A stretch of 33,020 bases of DNA from an uncultured Rhodospirillaceae bacterium (GCA_913020445.1 CAJWAR010000043.1:1-33020), one strand, 5' to 3'; positions 1 through 8,256 are shown, numbered from the stretch's first letter. Notes: generated by a model from the letters alone, not told the origin. Translations and numbers: made by a program.

Positions 1-47
1 ACGGCGGCGGTAACGGCGGCGGTAACGGCGGCGGTAACAATAAATAA
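1..47 (+). CDS. 3' end of an upstream gene, Gly/Asn-rich C-terminus (partial)
   Basis: Only the last 14 codons and the stop are in the window; codons begin at base 3 and TAA is at 45-47. The tail is three perfect copies of the 12-base unit ggcggcggtaac, encoding Gly-Gly-Gly-Asn, followed by Asn-Lys. The stop overlaps the ATG of the next gene by one base (TAATG), so the two genes are very probably translationally coupled and belong to one operon with the CHASE2 kinase. FecR-domain or other envelope proteins often sit next to CHASE2 sensors, but nothing visible here shows what the upstream protein is. The other frames are stopped or Thr/Ala/Val repeats, so this frame is preferred because of its clean stop-start overlap. 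Confidence 0.6.
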   Translation, partial: GGGNGGGNGGGNNK

Positions 48-2332
48 TGATCGAACGAAGCGACATCAAATTGACCGCCTTAATTCGCAATCTGATCAAC
101 AATATACCAACTATTGTGATCTTCACCTTGGTGGCGGTGCTGTATTTATCTGGTAGTTTTACTTTTATTGAACAGAAATTTCAGGATGAACGATTCCGCT
201 TTGTTCAGCGTGATGCTTCGGCCAACACCGTAATTGTGGCCATCGATTCATTTAGCTTAAAGGAGCTTGGGGCGTGGCCATGGCCACGGCGTCTCCATGC
301 GCGTTTACTTGATAGTCTTAATGCGGCGGGGGCAAACCGGATTGCTTTTGATCTCGATTTCAGCTCGCCTTCAAATCCGATCGATGACAGCGCCTTTGAG
401 AACGCATTAAAAAGAGCGGCTGGAAAAGTTGTTATGATCGCCTTTCAACAATATCAAACGGTTAATGGCGCCAGAGTGTTTTCCACTAATTCACCGATCA
501 AAAATTTTCAACAATATGCTGTAACTGCCGCGGCGAATATCCGCTCCGATCGCGATGGCATTATCCGGCGTCAGGCAATCTATCAAGAGATCGACCATAA
601 AAAAGTTTTGACAGTCCCAGCGGTTCTTGCACCGTCAGCAGATATCACCAGCCCGGTATTTTCAATTGATTTTGGTATCAGGGTAAATTCGATACCGGTT
701 ATTTCCTATGCTGATATTCTGCTAAATCGCGTTGATTTAAGATCGATAAAAGGCAAAAACATTCTCATTGGCGCCACCGCCATTGAGCTCGGCGACCAAC
801 TCGCCGTGCCGGTGTACCAGTCTCTGTCAAGTGTTTATGTTTTGGTGGAAGCGATAGAATCGCTGGCGCAGAACCGGGCAATTATGCATATCAGTCCCTT
901 CGTAATCCTGTTCATAATCGCCTTACTAAGTTTTTATTTTGGCGCTAAGTTTCGTAATTTACCATGGCGAAAAGGTTTCGTTTTATTGTTATTTTCCATC
1001 GCCTTCATCACCGTCAGTTCTGTCCTGATCTATGCGGTGGCGCCTGTCTCAATCGATACAATTCCCTTAGTGACAATGCTCATGACAAGCGCTTTGGTCG
1101 GCTGGTTCTGGCAGATCGATATTCAATCGCTTGCCGCATTTCGTTCGTCTATGGCACTCGAAAGCCAAGATAACTTTACTCAGCACATTATCGAAAACGC
1201 TTTTGACGGGATTTTCGTTTTTACCGCCAACGGCAACATCGAGTTTTTCAACGACGCCGCAAAAAAACTATTCGGTTATAACGCGGAAGAAATTTCGGGC
1301 AAAAACATCAGTTTTGTAATGGGTGAAAAAGGCAAGAGTATCGAGCCTATCGATCCATCGCATTTCCAGCCCGGCGAATCTGAAACCATCGGCATCAAAT
1401 CTGATGGTCTGACTTTTCCTATCGAAATTTCAATTTCGAAAATCGAATCACCGATCAGCAAACACACCCTGGAACGCCGGCGGGTTCCGCGCGTTTCCTA
1501 TTTGTGTACGGTTCGTGATATCTCCGAGCGCAAAGCCAGGGATGCTGATTTTAGTGGCCGCCACACCGAAATGACGGAAGCCAACCGAATAATTTCAATG
1601 AGTGAAATGGCGGCTGGTTTGGCGCACGAAATCAATCAGCCAATGACCGCAATATTTGGCTACCTTGAGGGTGTGAGACGTCGCCTTAAAAATATTTCAA
1701 TCGTGCCAGAAAATATTGTAGAAGCCATCGACAAAGCGCTTAGCCAAGCCGAACGAACGCAGGAAATTATTCGCCGGGCGCGGGGGGCAACGCAAAAAAT
1801 CGAACTTAACCGATCTGCCCTTGATTTAAATACTATAGTTGAAGAAGTCGTTGATCTGCTCAAATTCGATATCTCGCGCTATGGCGTATCTATTCACTTG
1901 GATTTAGCGCAACGTCTGCCACTCGTCCAAGCAGATGCTGTTCAAATTCAACAAGTCATTATTAACCTTGCCCGAAACGGTATGGAAGCGATGACGGAAT
2001 TGAGCTCAATGTCACGTTATCTGACCATCGAAACGAATGTCGATACCGAGGGATATGTTCAAGTTAACGTGAAAGACAATGGCCCCGGTTTTGCCGAGGA
2101 TATAAAGGATAAATTGTTCTTCCCCTTTGCGACGACAAAGAAAGAGGGAATGGGCATCGGCCTGACGATTTGTTCGACAATTATTGAAGATCATGATGGC
2201 AAGATATCGATAGGAAAAGAGCCTAACGGTCCGACAGTCTTTTCGGTCAAACTCCCGCCACTCAGCCTGGCTAGTTCAGCGCCGGTAACGCCAGCGCTGG
2301 GTGACGATTTGCCGCAAAAGGTAAATAAGTGA
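47..2332 (+). CDS. CHASE2-PAS sensor histidine kinase
   Basis: A membrane-bound sensor kinase of 761 residues. It has an N-terminal membrane segment (about 20-38), an extracytoplasmic CHASE2 sensor domain (about 40-275, with the typical IDSFSLKELGAWPWPR stretch), and three closely spaced membrane segments (about 282-300, 310-332, 338-356). A PAS domain (about 375-495, ending YLCTVRDISERK) follows, then a HisKA domain whose H-box AAGLAHEINQP carries phospho-acceptor His527. The HATPase domain has an N-box (NLARNGMEAM, from 640), a G1 box (DNGPGF, from 677) and a G2 box (GMGIGL, 701-706). The PAS-kinase half resembles FixL/NtrB-type kinases. The stop of the preceding gene overlaps the ATG. No response regulator is encoded in the window, so its partner and signal are unknown. 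A hairpin terminator follows directly. Confidence 0.93.
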   Translation: MIERSDIKLTALIRNLINNIPTIVIFTLVAVLYLSGSFTFIEQKFQDERFRFVQRDASANTVIVAIDSFSLKELGAWPWPRRLHARLLDSLNAAGANRIAFDLDFSSPSNPIDDSAFENALKRAAGKVVMIAFQQYQTVNGARVFSTNSPIKNFQQYAVTAAANIRSDRDGIIRRQAIYQEIDHKKVLTVPAVLAPSADITSPVFSIDFGIRVNSIPVISYADILLNRVDLRSIKGKNILIGATAIELGDQLAVPVYQSLSSVYVLVEAIESLAQNRAIMHISPFVILFIIALLSFYFGAKFRNLPWRKGFVLLLFSIAFITVSSVLIYAVAPVSIDTIPLVTMLMTSALVGWFWQIDIQSLAAFRSSMALESQDNFTQHIIENAFDGIFVFTANGNIEFFNDAAKKLFGYNAEEISGKNISFVMGEKGKSIEPIDPSHFQPGESETIGIKSDGLTFPIEISISKIESPISKHTLERRRVPRVSYLCTVRDISERKARDADFSGRHTEMTEANRIISMSEMAAGLAHEINQPMTAIFGYLEGVRRRLKNISIVPENIVEAIDKALSQAERTQEIIRRARGATQKIELNRSALDLNTIVEEVVDLLKFDISRYGVSIHLDLAQRLPLVQADAVQIQQVIINLARNGMEAMTELSSMSRYLTIETNVDTEGYVQVNVKDNGPGFAEDIKDKLFFPFATTKKEGMGIGLTICSTIIEDHDGKISIGKEPNGPTVFSVKLPPLSLASSAPVTPALGDDLPQKVNK

Positions 2333-2352
2333 CAGGTAATTAAGTAGACGTA

Positions 2353-2384
2353 AATTAAGTGCCTGGCACCTAATTAACTTTTTT
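2353..2384 (+). terminator. Hairpin terminator between convergent kinase and molybdenum hydroxylase genes
   Basis: Arms 2353-2362 and 2366-2375 pair as AATTA, one A/C mismatch, GTGC, a CTG loop, GCAC, mismatch, TAATT. Six T lie at 2379-2384. It sits 20 bases past the kinase stop and overlaps the end of the convergent gene (stop 2370-2372). The core GTGCCTGGCAC is a palindrome of a type often seen as a dispersed repeat; whether it recurs in this genome cannot be judged here. Confidence 0.6.
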
Positions 2385-4736
2385 ATCTATTTCAGCCCAA
2401 ATCCGAGACGCCGTGTACGGCATATCAAAATGTTCTATGCCATACGGCGACAATGCATCCATTACAGCATTACCGATAACCGCCAGTGCCGGCACCGTGC
2501 CGGCTTCACCGCCGGCTTTGATCCGAAGCGGGTTGCTATCAGACGGCACCTCCATTGTGCCGATGTCAAACATCGGAAATTGATCGGCGCGCGGCATCAT
2601 ATAATCCATGAACGTGCCGGTTAAAAGTTGACCCGAGTTTAAATCAAAGAAAGCGCATTCGCCCATCGCCTGGCCGGCCCCCATCACAATACCGCCGTGC
2701 GTTTGACCATGCACGATCATCGGGTTCACAGCTTGGCCGCAATCATCAACGATGCTGTATTTGCAGATCGTCATCTCACCAGTGTCAGGATCAATCTCAA
2801 TTTCAGCCGCCGAGGCGCCATAGGGAAAGCAATTGATCCGGCCTTGTTGAAAATATTCCGCCATTAATGGTTCGGTGTTCCCATGAAACTCAGCGTGAGC
2901 GGCGGCAACAGCAAGAATATCGGTTTCCTGTCCCGTAGCTTCGATGCGGAATTTGCCATCAGTGAATTCAATTGCACTTTCATCCGTTTGCAGCAAATGC
3001 GCCGCCACCGCTTTGGATTTCTCTATAATCTCCTTGGAGATTTCATACAGTACATTTCCCATCATTCGCATTGAACGATCCGAATGGGTGCCGCCACCGC
3101 GCACCAGCTTCGAAGAATCTCCCGAAGCCATCGAGATATTTTCATAGGGGATACCCAGCAACTCACTTAGCACTTGCGGGAACGTGGTTTCATGTCCCTG
3201 CCCGTGATTTTGCGTACCGGCAAAGATTGTCGCTTGACCATCGGTGGAGATTTCAACCCGGCCCATTTCAAACGGTGCGCCGACCGGCGTCTCGACAAAC
3301 GGCACCAAACTAATGCCGCGCAATTTTCCGTTCGCTTTGGATTGCTCCCGGCGGGCGGCAAAGCCCGTCCAATCCATAATCTCGGCGACGCTCGAGAGCG
3401 CTTCCTGGAAACCGCCAACATCATAAGTGAGACCCATCACGGTCGTGAACGGCATGGCATCCTGCGGGATCAAATTTTTAAGTCTAAGCTCTTGGCGATC
3501 CATGCCGATCTTCCGAGCCCCCATATCGATCAGGCGTTCGAGGGCGAAATGAATTTCCGGCCGGCCAGCCGCACGGAATGGTAAAACGGGCACGGTGTTG
3601 GTGAGGTACGCCTGCATATCCAATGACGCGTTCGGGATATCATAGGTCGTTGTCACCAGCCGGGACGCATTGGCAGGCGGCGCATAGCAGATTGTATAGG
3701 CGCCGAGGTTAATCAAAACCTGCAGTTTATAGGCGTTGATCGAGCCATCTTGGTTAAGCCCCAGTTCACCATTCAGCAGCATATCGCGGCCTTGCCAGTC
3801 ACTGATAAAAGCTTCGATCCTAGAACTCGTCCATTTAACCGGACGCCCCAGCCGTTTAGCAGCCCAAGCCAGCATGACATATTCCGGCCCGACATGACCG
3901 CGCGAACCAAACGCACCACCAACGTCCGGGCAAATGACTTGAACTTTATCGGGCTCAGCCTTCAGCGCACTGGCGATCATATTCTGGTAGCGATGGACGC
4001 CTTGATTGCCGGCAGTAACGATAAAGCATTCTTCAGCCGGGTCGTACTCGCCGACGCCGGAACGCGGTTCCATCTGAGAGCTGACCAGCCGCGGCACATT
4101 GAAAGAACCCTTCACAACAACATCGGAATCGGCCAACGCTTGATCGGTCGCCTCAGCGTCACCGCGGTAATGATGGATGGTGATATTGCCGGGCGCAGCT
4201 TCGTTAATTGTCGGCGCATCATCGGCAGCGGCTTGATGGACATCGACAATTGCCGGCAGCTCTTCAAGCTCGGCCGCAACAAGCTCGGCCCCCTCTTCCG
4301 CCGCAGCAACTGTTTCAGCGACAACAAAAGCGATTGGTTCACCGACGTGGCGGACTTTATCGAACGGCATCGGCCACTGGCTGAATTGGATCGCCACCGG
4401 GTCCGTGTCATCAAAAGCGGGTTTGGTATAATCTTCCGGCGCGGCTTCAATCGCCCGGTGGATGACCGGACCGTAGCCATCGGCTTCAAAATCCTTGCCG
4501 GTCAGCACGGCGACCACACCGGGCGCGGCAGCTGCATTTTCAGTGTTTATATTTTTTATAATGCCGTGGGCGATTTGACTGCGGACAAAAAAACCATAGA
4601 GCTGGTTTGTTTTATTCAGGTCATCTGAATATTGCCCCTGCCCTTGGATATAGCGCAAATCCTCATTGCGCAGAACGGATTCACCAATTTTCCGAACGCC
4701 GGTGCCTTCAATTGTCGAATGATCGTCGCCGGACAT
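2370..4736 (-). CDS. Xanthine dehydrogenase/CO dehydrogenase-family molybdopterin-binding large subunit
   Basis: The molybdenum-cofactor subunit of a molybdenum hydroxylase, 788 residues from the chosen ATG. The N-terminal part is the aldehyde oxidase/xanthine dehydrogenase a/b hammerhead-type domain (GQGQYSDDLN... VLTGKDF... HVGEPIAFVVAE). The Mo-binding core follows, with GGAFGSRG, PFRAAGRPE and GTQNHGQGHETTF. The C-terminal GGEAGTVPALAVIGNA contains the catalytic-type Glu744. The PFRAAGR loop resembles form-II CoxL-like proteins rather than true CO dehydrogenase, which has a Cys-containing AYxCSFR loop, so the substrate is unknown and CO oxidation is unlikely. An in-frame TTG lies 12 bases upstream (4748), but the ATG at 4736 follows a GGGGGAG Shine-Dalgarno run and is preferred. 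No FeS or FAD subunit gene lies on either side, which is unusual for this family. Confidence 0.9.
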   Translation of the reverse strand: MSGDDHSTIEGTGVRKIGESVLRNEDLRYIQGQGQYSDDLNKTNQLYGFFVRSQIAHGIIKNINTENAAAAPGVVAVLTGKDFEADGYGPVIHRAIEAAPEDYTKPAFDDTDPVAIQFSQWPMPFDKVRHVGEPIAFVVAETVAAAEEGAELVAAELEELPAIVDVHQAAADDAPTINEAAPGNITIHHYRGDAEATDQALADSDVVVKGSFNVPRLVSSQMEPRSGVGEYDPAEECFIVTAGNQGVHRYQNMIASALKAEPDKVQVICPDVGGAFGSRGHVGPEYVMLAWAAKRLGRPVKWTSSRIEAFISDWQGRDMLLNGELGLNQDGSINAYKLQVLINLGAYTICYAPPANASRLVTTTYDIPNASLDMQAYLTNTVPVLPFRAAGRPEIHFALERLIDMGARKIGMDRQELRLKNLIPQDAMPFTTVMGLTYDVGGFQEALSSVAEIMDWTGFAARREQSKANGKLRGISLVPFVETPVGAPFEMGRVEISTDGQATIFAGTQNHGQGHETTFPQVLSELLGIPYENISMASGDSSKLVRGGGTHSDRSMRMMGNVLYEISKEIIEKSKAVAAHLLQTDESAIEFTDGKFRIEATGQETDILAVAAAHAEFHGNTEPLMAEYFQQGRINCFPYGASAAEIEIDPDTGEMTICKYSIVDDCGQAVNPMIVHGQTHGGIVMGAGQAMGECAFFDLNSGQLLTGTFMDYMMPRADQFPMFDIGTMEVPSDSNPLRIKAGGEAGTVPALAVIGNAVMDALSPYGIEHFDMPYTASRIWAEIDKKVN

Positions 4737-5160
4737 AAACTCCCCCAAAAAGCATACTGTTCTTCATTCGTTGGAATGTATTCTCAATGCCCAGGGCAAT
4801 ATGTCAAACAGCATAATTGCACCGGCATTCGGCGCCGGAAAATCCTCTGTCGTGGAAATCCCCTATATTCTAAAGCATCAAAAATACACTATATATGGTG
4901 ATATAGAAAATACTAACCACAATATTCTGTTTATCAGATTGGAAGCCGTCATGATTAAATATATCGCTAAATTGTTGAGACTTAAGCGACGCCGGACCCC
5001 TGATGCACCGATGATCTGGCTCTATCCGGGCTCTCTCAAACAACAATAAGCCAAATACCATTTCTCGCCATTTAATTTATATTGATTCACTGATTCGTAA
5101 CTTTTGACACTTATTATCTCTTTTCAGAACACAAAAACATAATAAGGAGGAGAGAGCAGA
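4737..5160. other. Gene-poor divergent promoter region
   Basis: About 420 bases between divergent genes. It is AT-rich in the centre, with a perfect inverted repeat CTATAT/ATATAG (4889-4894 and 4901-4906) around a six-base loop, which could be an operator or promoter element. A short open frame at 4951-5049 is listed separately. The stretch 5050-5140 is AT-rich and shows no further gene. A strong AAGGAGGAGAG ribosome site ends the region just before 5161. Confidence 0.4.
4951..5049 (+). CDS. Possible 32-residue basic peptide
   Basis: ATG at 4951 is preceded by GGAAG (4941-4945) at good spacing. The 32-residue product starts MIKYIAKLLRLKRRR, an amphipathic and strongly basic N-terminal half, and ends with a Pro/Tyr/Gln-containing tail. 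No family is recognised. The only support is the ribosome site and position in an otherwise empty intergenic region, so it may be chance. Confidence 0.25.
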   Translation: MIKYIAKLLRLKRRRTPDAPMIWLYPGSLKQQ

Positions 5161-5346
5161 ATGCGCTACTCTATTCAATACCAGGAAACTACAGGTGAAT
5201 GGGCAATCTTCGATACTGGTGGAGGCTCTGGCCTGGTCGGCAGATGCCGAACAGAAGAGGACGCACTCCTCGAAGCCCTCAAACTAGAAGAAAAGTCCCG
5301 TGTCAGCGGTTACCATCACTATGATAAAGATCGACTAACCGCCTAA
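5161..5346 (+). CDS. Small hypothetical protein, 61 residues
   Basis: A short cytoplasmic-looking protein (starts MRYSIQYQETTGEWAIFD, with a Gly-rich GGGSGLVG turn and a TEEDALLEALKLEE helix). There is no signal peptide and no Cys pair. The reading frame is well supported by a very strong ribosome site (AAGGAGGAGAG, about 5142-5152) and a hairpin terminator directly after the stop, so it looks like a well-expressed monocistronic gene. The beta-hairpin plus helix pattern resembles many unnamed small alphaproteobacterial proteins. I cannot assign a function. Confidence 0.7.
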   Translation: MRYSIQYQETTGEWAIFDTGGGSGLVGRCRTEEDALLEALKLEEKSRVSGYHHYDKDRLTA

Positions 5347-5362
5347 TTCACCTGACAATTAA

Positions 5363-5433
5363 GGGCATCCGCACGCGCAATCCCTCGTTCCCCAAACGAC
5401 AACTCCCTCTGGTGTGTGGATGCCCCCTTTTTT
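5363..5433 (+). terminator. Large-loop hairpin plus T-run (terminator, possibly a small RNA)
   Basis: Arms 5363-5376 and 5412-5425 form a 14-bp stem with two G.U pairs (GGGCATCC... / ...GGATGCCC), enclosing a 35-nt loop and followed by CC and six T at 5428-5433. It can terminate the small gene 5161-5346. The loop is unusually large and C-rich, with three pyrimidine clusters (tccctc, ccccaaac, ctccctct) of the kind that can pair with Shine-Dalgarno sequences, so it may be a stable small RNA as well. Confidence 0.55.
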
Positions 5434-5515
5434 ACCACAATTCTCTATTAACTCTTCATTAAGAATCGATTCCTTATAGTTGGGATTCGTATCAAGAAAT
5501 GGTACTGGAGTTGCT

Positions 5516-5851
5516 ATGAAGAGCATAACACTACGCATTATCGCCATGAGTTTAACGATCCTGCCGTTTGTTTTAGCGGGATGGATATTCACCTCTTGGT
5601 TAGCTGGATCCGCCCTCGCCGCAGTCGAACGTGGCGAATTGGTGGTTATCGACCCGCCACAAAAAATCTATGAAATTAGCCACCGATTAGGTTTTAAAGT
5701 TATTAAAACAACAGCCTTGATGGCGCTCGATATGGAAGCGGTCAGTTTACGCATTCCCAAAGGCCATCACCCCAAATCAGCGGCTATATTGCTGAGAAAT
5801 TACGTGCCGGAACTTGTGGTTGATGGCTCAAGCTTCAATCGGAAGCATTAG
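5516..5851 (+). CDS. Exported or membrane-anchored small protein resembling a free-standing subtilase propeptide
   Basis: A 111-residue product from the ATG at 5516, chosen because GGAG (5507-5510) sits five bases upstream; an in-frame TTG at 5480 lacks this. Residues 5-33 are a hydrophobic signal or anchor with possible cleavage after Ala35. The mature part (ELVVIDPPQKIYEISHRLGF, then a hydrophobic strand, then SLRIPKGHHPKSAAILLRNY) has the order seen in N-terminal prodomains of alphaproteobacterial S8 proteases: a V(L)VI strand, a helix ending LGF, a KT-x-LxALxM segment, an xLRIPxG strand, and a helix with LLR. No protease domain follows. The family assignment is from pattern memory and moderate at best. 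The stop overlaps the convergent GMC gene by four bases. Confidence 0.6.
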   Translation: MKSITLRIIAMSLTILPFVLAGWIFTSWLAGSALAAVERGELVVIDPPQKIYEISHRLGFKVIKTTALMALDMEAVSLRIPKGHHPKSAAILLRNYVPELVVDGSSFNRKH

Positions 5852-7442
5852 GCAAATGATTTGATGTGAACGGCCAGCCGAACAGCAAGGCTGCAAATCG
5901 TCAATGTCGGGTTGGCCCAACTGTTGGTTGGAAACACCGAACTACCGGCAATAAACAAATTATCGACGCTGTGCACGCGGCAATTTTTGTCGACCACACC
6001 TGACGCCGGTGTCTCGGACATTCTTGTTGTTCCGGTATGATGGACACCCCCTCTGAGATCACTGGGAAACAGAGAAATACTCGTGTTCTCGACCCAGTCA
6101 TCTAATCGCGTTCGTGCGACATCCAGCTTGGCAAGCTCCGCTGCAATCGCCCGTACCAGCACATCGACGGTTTTTCGGTCTAGTTCCGATGCCTTCCAAG
6201 TGAGCTTGGTCTGCGGTAATCCAAGCACATCCCGCTGATCGGATAGTTGAACCCGGCTTTCAGGGTTAGGTACTTGTTCAGCTTGAAATTTTAAGGCTAG
6301 CCGCGTCCGGCGTTCGCCGTAGCGAAAAAACCGGTTATACGTGTTCATGACCACGTCATCCAAATCAAACAAAATATCTTTCAGATCACCGGAAAGGTCT
6401 TCGGGCAGGCGGTTTTTACGATAGGCGTGGCGCAGGCGAATGGCGGCCATCATGCCGTCACTGAACATCGGCTCGTGATCAACCATAAACGCTGCACTAT
6501 TCAGAATTTTATGCGTTTTCTGATAATCCGGAGACATTTTAATCAACAAATGGTAACGCGTACCGTTCGAACTGGGTGGCGGTAAATGAGATTGATTGTA
6601 TAACTTCAGCCGTTCATCATCTTGATCACCAATGATTGTTGCAATCGGCGCAACCGGATGATCCATAAAAAACCGGCCAACCAAATCCCTGCCATTGCCC
6701 AACCCGTTTTTCTGAACGTTATTGGAATAAAGTAAAATTCTGGCGTTCTCGATGCCACCACAAGCCAAGACAAAATGTTTTGCTCGAATGGTTCTGGTTT
6801 TGCCCGTCAGTGATTTAATTTTTAGACTTTGAACGTGATTGGCTGCTGGGTTGGCGTCCAAATTAGCGGCATTGGCATTCAAAATAACGGTTATATTGTC
6901 TGAGTTTTTTAGGGCGTCACGATAAATTTGCCCAAATCTGGGCTGCGACGAAAACCGCCAATATCCAGTTTCAAGTTTACCCGGTGAAAAATCAATTTTC
7001 TTCGCCCGGTTGGCCTCGCCCAAAATACGGTCATCATAAATGAGCTCTCCCACATTACAGATTTTTTGAGCCGTTCGATAATGCGGCACCAGATCATTCA
7101 ACGCGATTGGCCACCCGCTATGGGGAACCCAACTGCGTTTCTCAAAATCGATATCGTCGAGCAGCGTGCATCCACCAGCCCAGCAATTTGAACTGCCACC
7201 GAAATAGCGCAATCTGGAGCCATCCAATCCGTTCGGCAGATCGATGCCGTTACTCTCCCCTTCATATAATTCCTGGACATCGGAATCGGAATCAAATCCG
7301 CCACTTTCGACCATGATGACTTTTTTATTCGTCTCGTTTAAAAACTGCAGCGCAAAAGACAAGGCCGCCGGCCCGTGCCGACGACGCAAATATCGCCGTC
7401 AATGGTTTTGGTGTCATCGATCTCGTTCAAATCAATGAACAT
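5848..7442 (-). CDS. GMC-family FAD oxidoreductase, frameshifted in the FAD-binding motif
   Basis: A glucose-methanol-choline flavoprotein, about 531 residues once the frame is repaired. The uninterrupted part (from about 7373 down to 5848) holds ALSFALQFL... VIMVESGG, the FGGSSNCWAGG loop, LACGGIENARILL and the C-terminal GMC signature VHHTGTTRM... GSSVFPTNSWANPTLT, with the active-site His and Asn. The true start is ATG 7442-7440, directly after the stop of the upstream small-subunit gene. That frame reads MFIDLNEIDDTKTIDGD, then ICVVGTG, and then loses frame: the next bases should encode PAALS but one C is missing from the C-run at about 7369-7375. The result is a break exactly in the GxGxxx dinucleotide-binding turn. 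The rest is unworn, so this is either a sequencing error or a very recent mutation. Substrate unknown; probably a membrane-linked sugar or alcohol dehydrogenase with the upstream subunit. Confidence 0.85.
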
Positions 7443-7892
7443 TCATCCGAGCCCGGTTTCTAAATCGTGCGACAGTGCGGTGAGAGCGCAGAGTTGCGCC
7501 TCCATATCAGCAAATACCCAGCCTTTGTAGGTAACAATTCGATCCGCTTCAAAATCGTCACGTATGAAATTGGCGATTTGACCAGGTTTAAAAGGTGGCG
7601 TGTGCCCCAGACGTTGAGATACTTCTTTCAGCAGCGCACCACGCCGGCGATAGTGTGGCCTATCGTTTAAGTAGTCTTGCGCAAACGAAGCGATGAAGGA
7701 TCGGTCATTAAAGTTGTAGAGCTCATCTTCAAAAAAGATTTTAAAACTTTCGTTTCCAGATGAAATATTTGTAATTTCTTTTTTAACAATCCCGGTCTTT
7801 GCCGGACGCCGGTGAGGCCAAATATGCGCCAGCAATGGCAATGAAACTCCGCCAAAAATCAGTTTTTTTATAAATTCCCGCCGGACAATCAT
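7443..7892 (-). CDS. Small subunit-like protein with Tat-type signal, partner of GMC dehydrogenase
   Basis: A 149-residue protein whose N-terminus RREFIKKLIFGG is a twin-arginine-type export signal followed by a hydrophobic stretch. The rest is mostly helical and polar, with no Cys pair. Its organisation, a Tat-signalled small protein directly upstream of a GMC flavoprotein and ending one base before its ATG, matches the small or gamma subunits of gluconate-2-dehydrogenase, fructose dehydrogenase and sorbitol dehydrogenase systems, where the small subunit carries the export signal for the flavoprotein. The exact family is not certain. ATG 7892 is chosen over GTG 7907 because a GAGG ribosome site (7898-7901) lies five bases before it. 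The gene is divergent from 7995. Confidence 0.7.
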   Translation of the reverse strand: MIVRREFIKKLIFGGVSLPLLAHIWPHRRPAKTGIVKKEITNISSGNESFKIFFEDELYNFNDRSFIASFAQDYLNDRPHYRRRGALLKEVSQRLGHTPPFKPGQIANFIRDDFEADRIVTYKGWVFADMEAQLCALTALSHDLETGLG

Positions 7893-7994
7893 ATCTGCCT
7901 CGATCACACTTCGTTGAATTGCTTAATATAGGTATTTTCTTCTATATTCCAACCATGGCAGAAGCCGTAGTTGGTAGGAAATGGGAGAATCAGA

Positions 7995-8186
7995 ATGATT
8001 GAAGGCATCGGTGGCTCACAAACCACCCAATTGCACGCGTTGAAATTTGAGGCGCAAGCCCAGCAAGAAATAGCGCAGCAAGTCGAAAACCAGACCAAAC
8101 AGACGATCCAAAAGGCCCAATCGTCTCAGGAGGAACCAAACAATAAGCCGGATCATCGCGGACAAAATGTTGATGTTTCAGCTTAA
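7995..8186 (+). CDS. Small Gln-rich hypothetical protein, 63 residues
   Basis: ATG 7995 is preceded by GGGAG (7983-7987) at seven bases; a TTG at 7971 in the same frame has no such site. The product starts MIEGIGGSQ, has a Gln/Ala/Glu-rich helical middle (EAQAQQEIAQQVENQ) and a polar tail ending GQNVDVSA. It has no signal, membrane segment or Cys. The overall pattern (Gly/Ser start, amphipathic Gln-rich helix, short GQNxDxxA end) recalls small putative motility or YjfB-like proteins, but this is a weak resemblance. A strong terminator lies 35 bases beyond the stop. Confidence 0.65.
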   Translation: MIEGIGGSQTTQLHALKFEAQAQQEIAQQVENQTKQTIQKAQSSQEEPNNKPDHRGQNVDVSA

Positions 8187-8220
8187 CAAATAAGTACTTC
8201 ATTCAACAAATTGAATGACC

Positions 8221-8256
8221 AAAAAAACCCCGCAGTAAAAATACTGTGGGGTTTTT
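8221..8256. terminator. Rho-independent terminator, bidirectional
   Basis: Arms CCCCGCAGTA (8228-8237) and TACTGTGGGG (8242-8251) pair with one G.U pair around an AAAA loop. They are flanked by seven A (8221-8227) and five T (8252-8256). It ends the 63-residue gene at 7995-8186 and would insulate the MFS gene that starts at 8359. Confidence 0.9.

Noticed and set aside
1..40. CRISPR-like or regulatory tandem repeat
   Set aside because: Units are 12 bases without spacers and in frame as Gly-Gly-Gly-Asn codons ending in a stop that overlaps the next start; a coding repeat.
3750..4628. 292-codon open frame on the + strand
   Set aside because: Lies wholly antisense to the well-supported molybdenum hydroxylase gene, is rich in His/Arg and has no recognisable domain; a shadow of the real gene's codon pattern.
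2370..4736. True carbon monoxide dehydrogenase large subunit
   Set aside because: The active-site loop reads PFRAAGR rather than the Cys-containing loop of CO dehydrogenase, and no coxM or coxS neighbours exist.
4771..5049. 92-codon open frame
   Set aside because: Its first part has no ribosome site and no family resemblance; only the shorter frame from 4951 has a plausible start.
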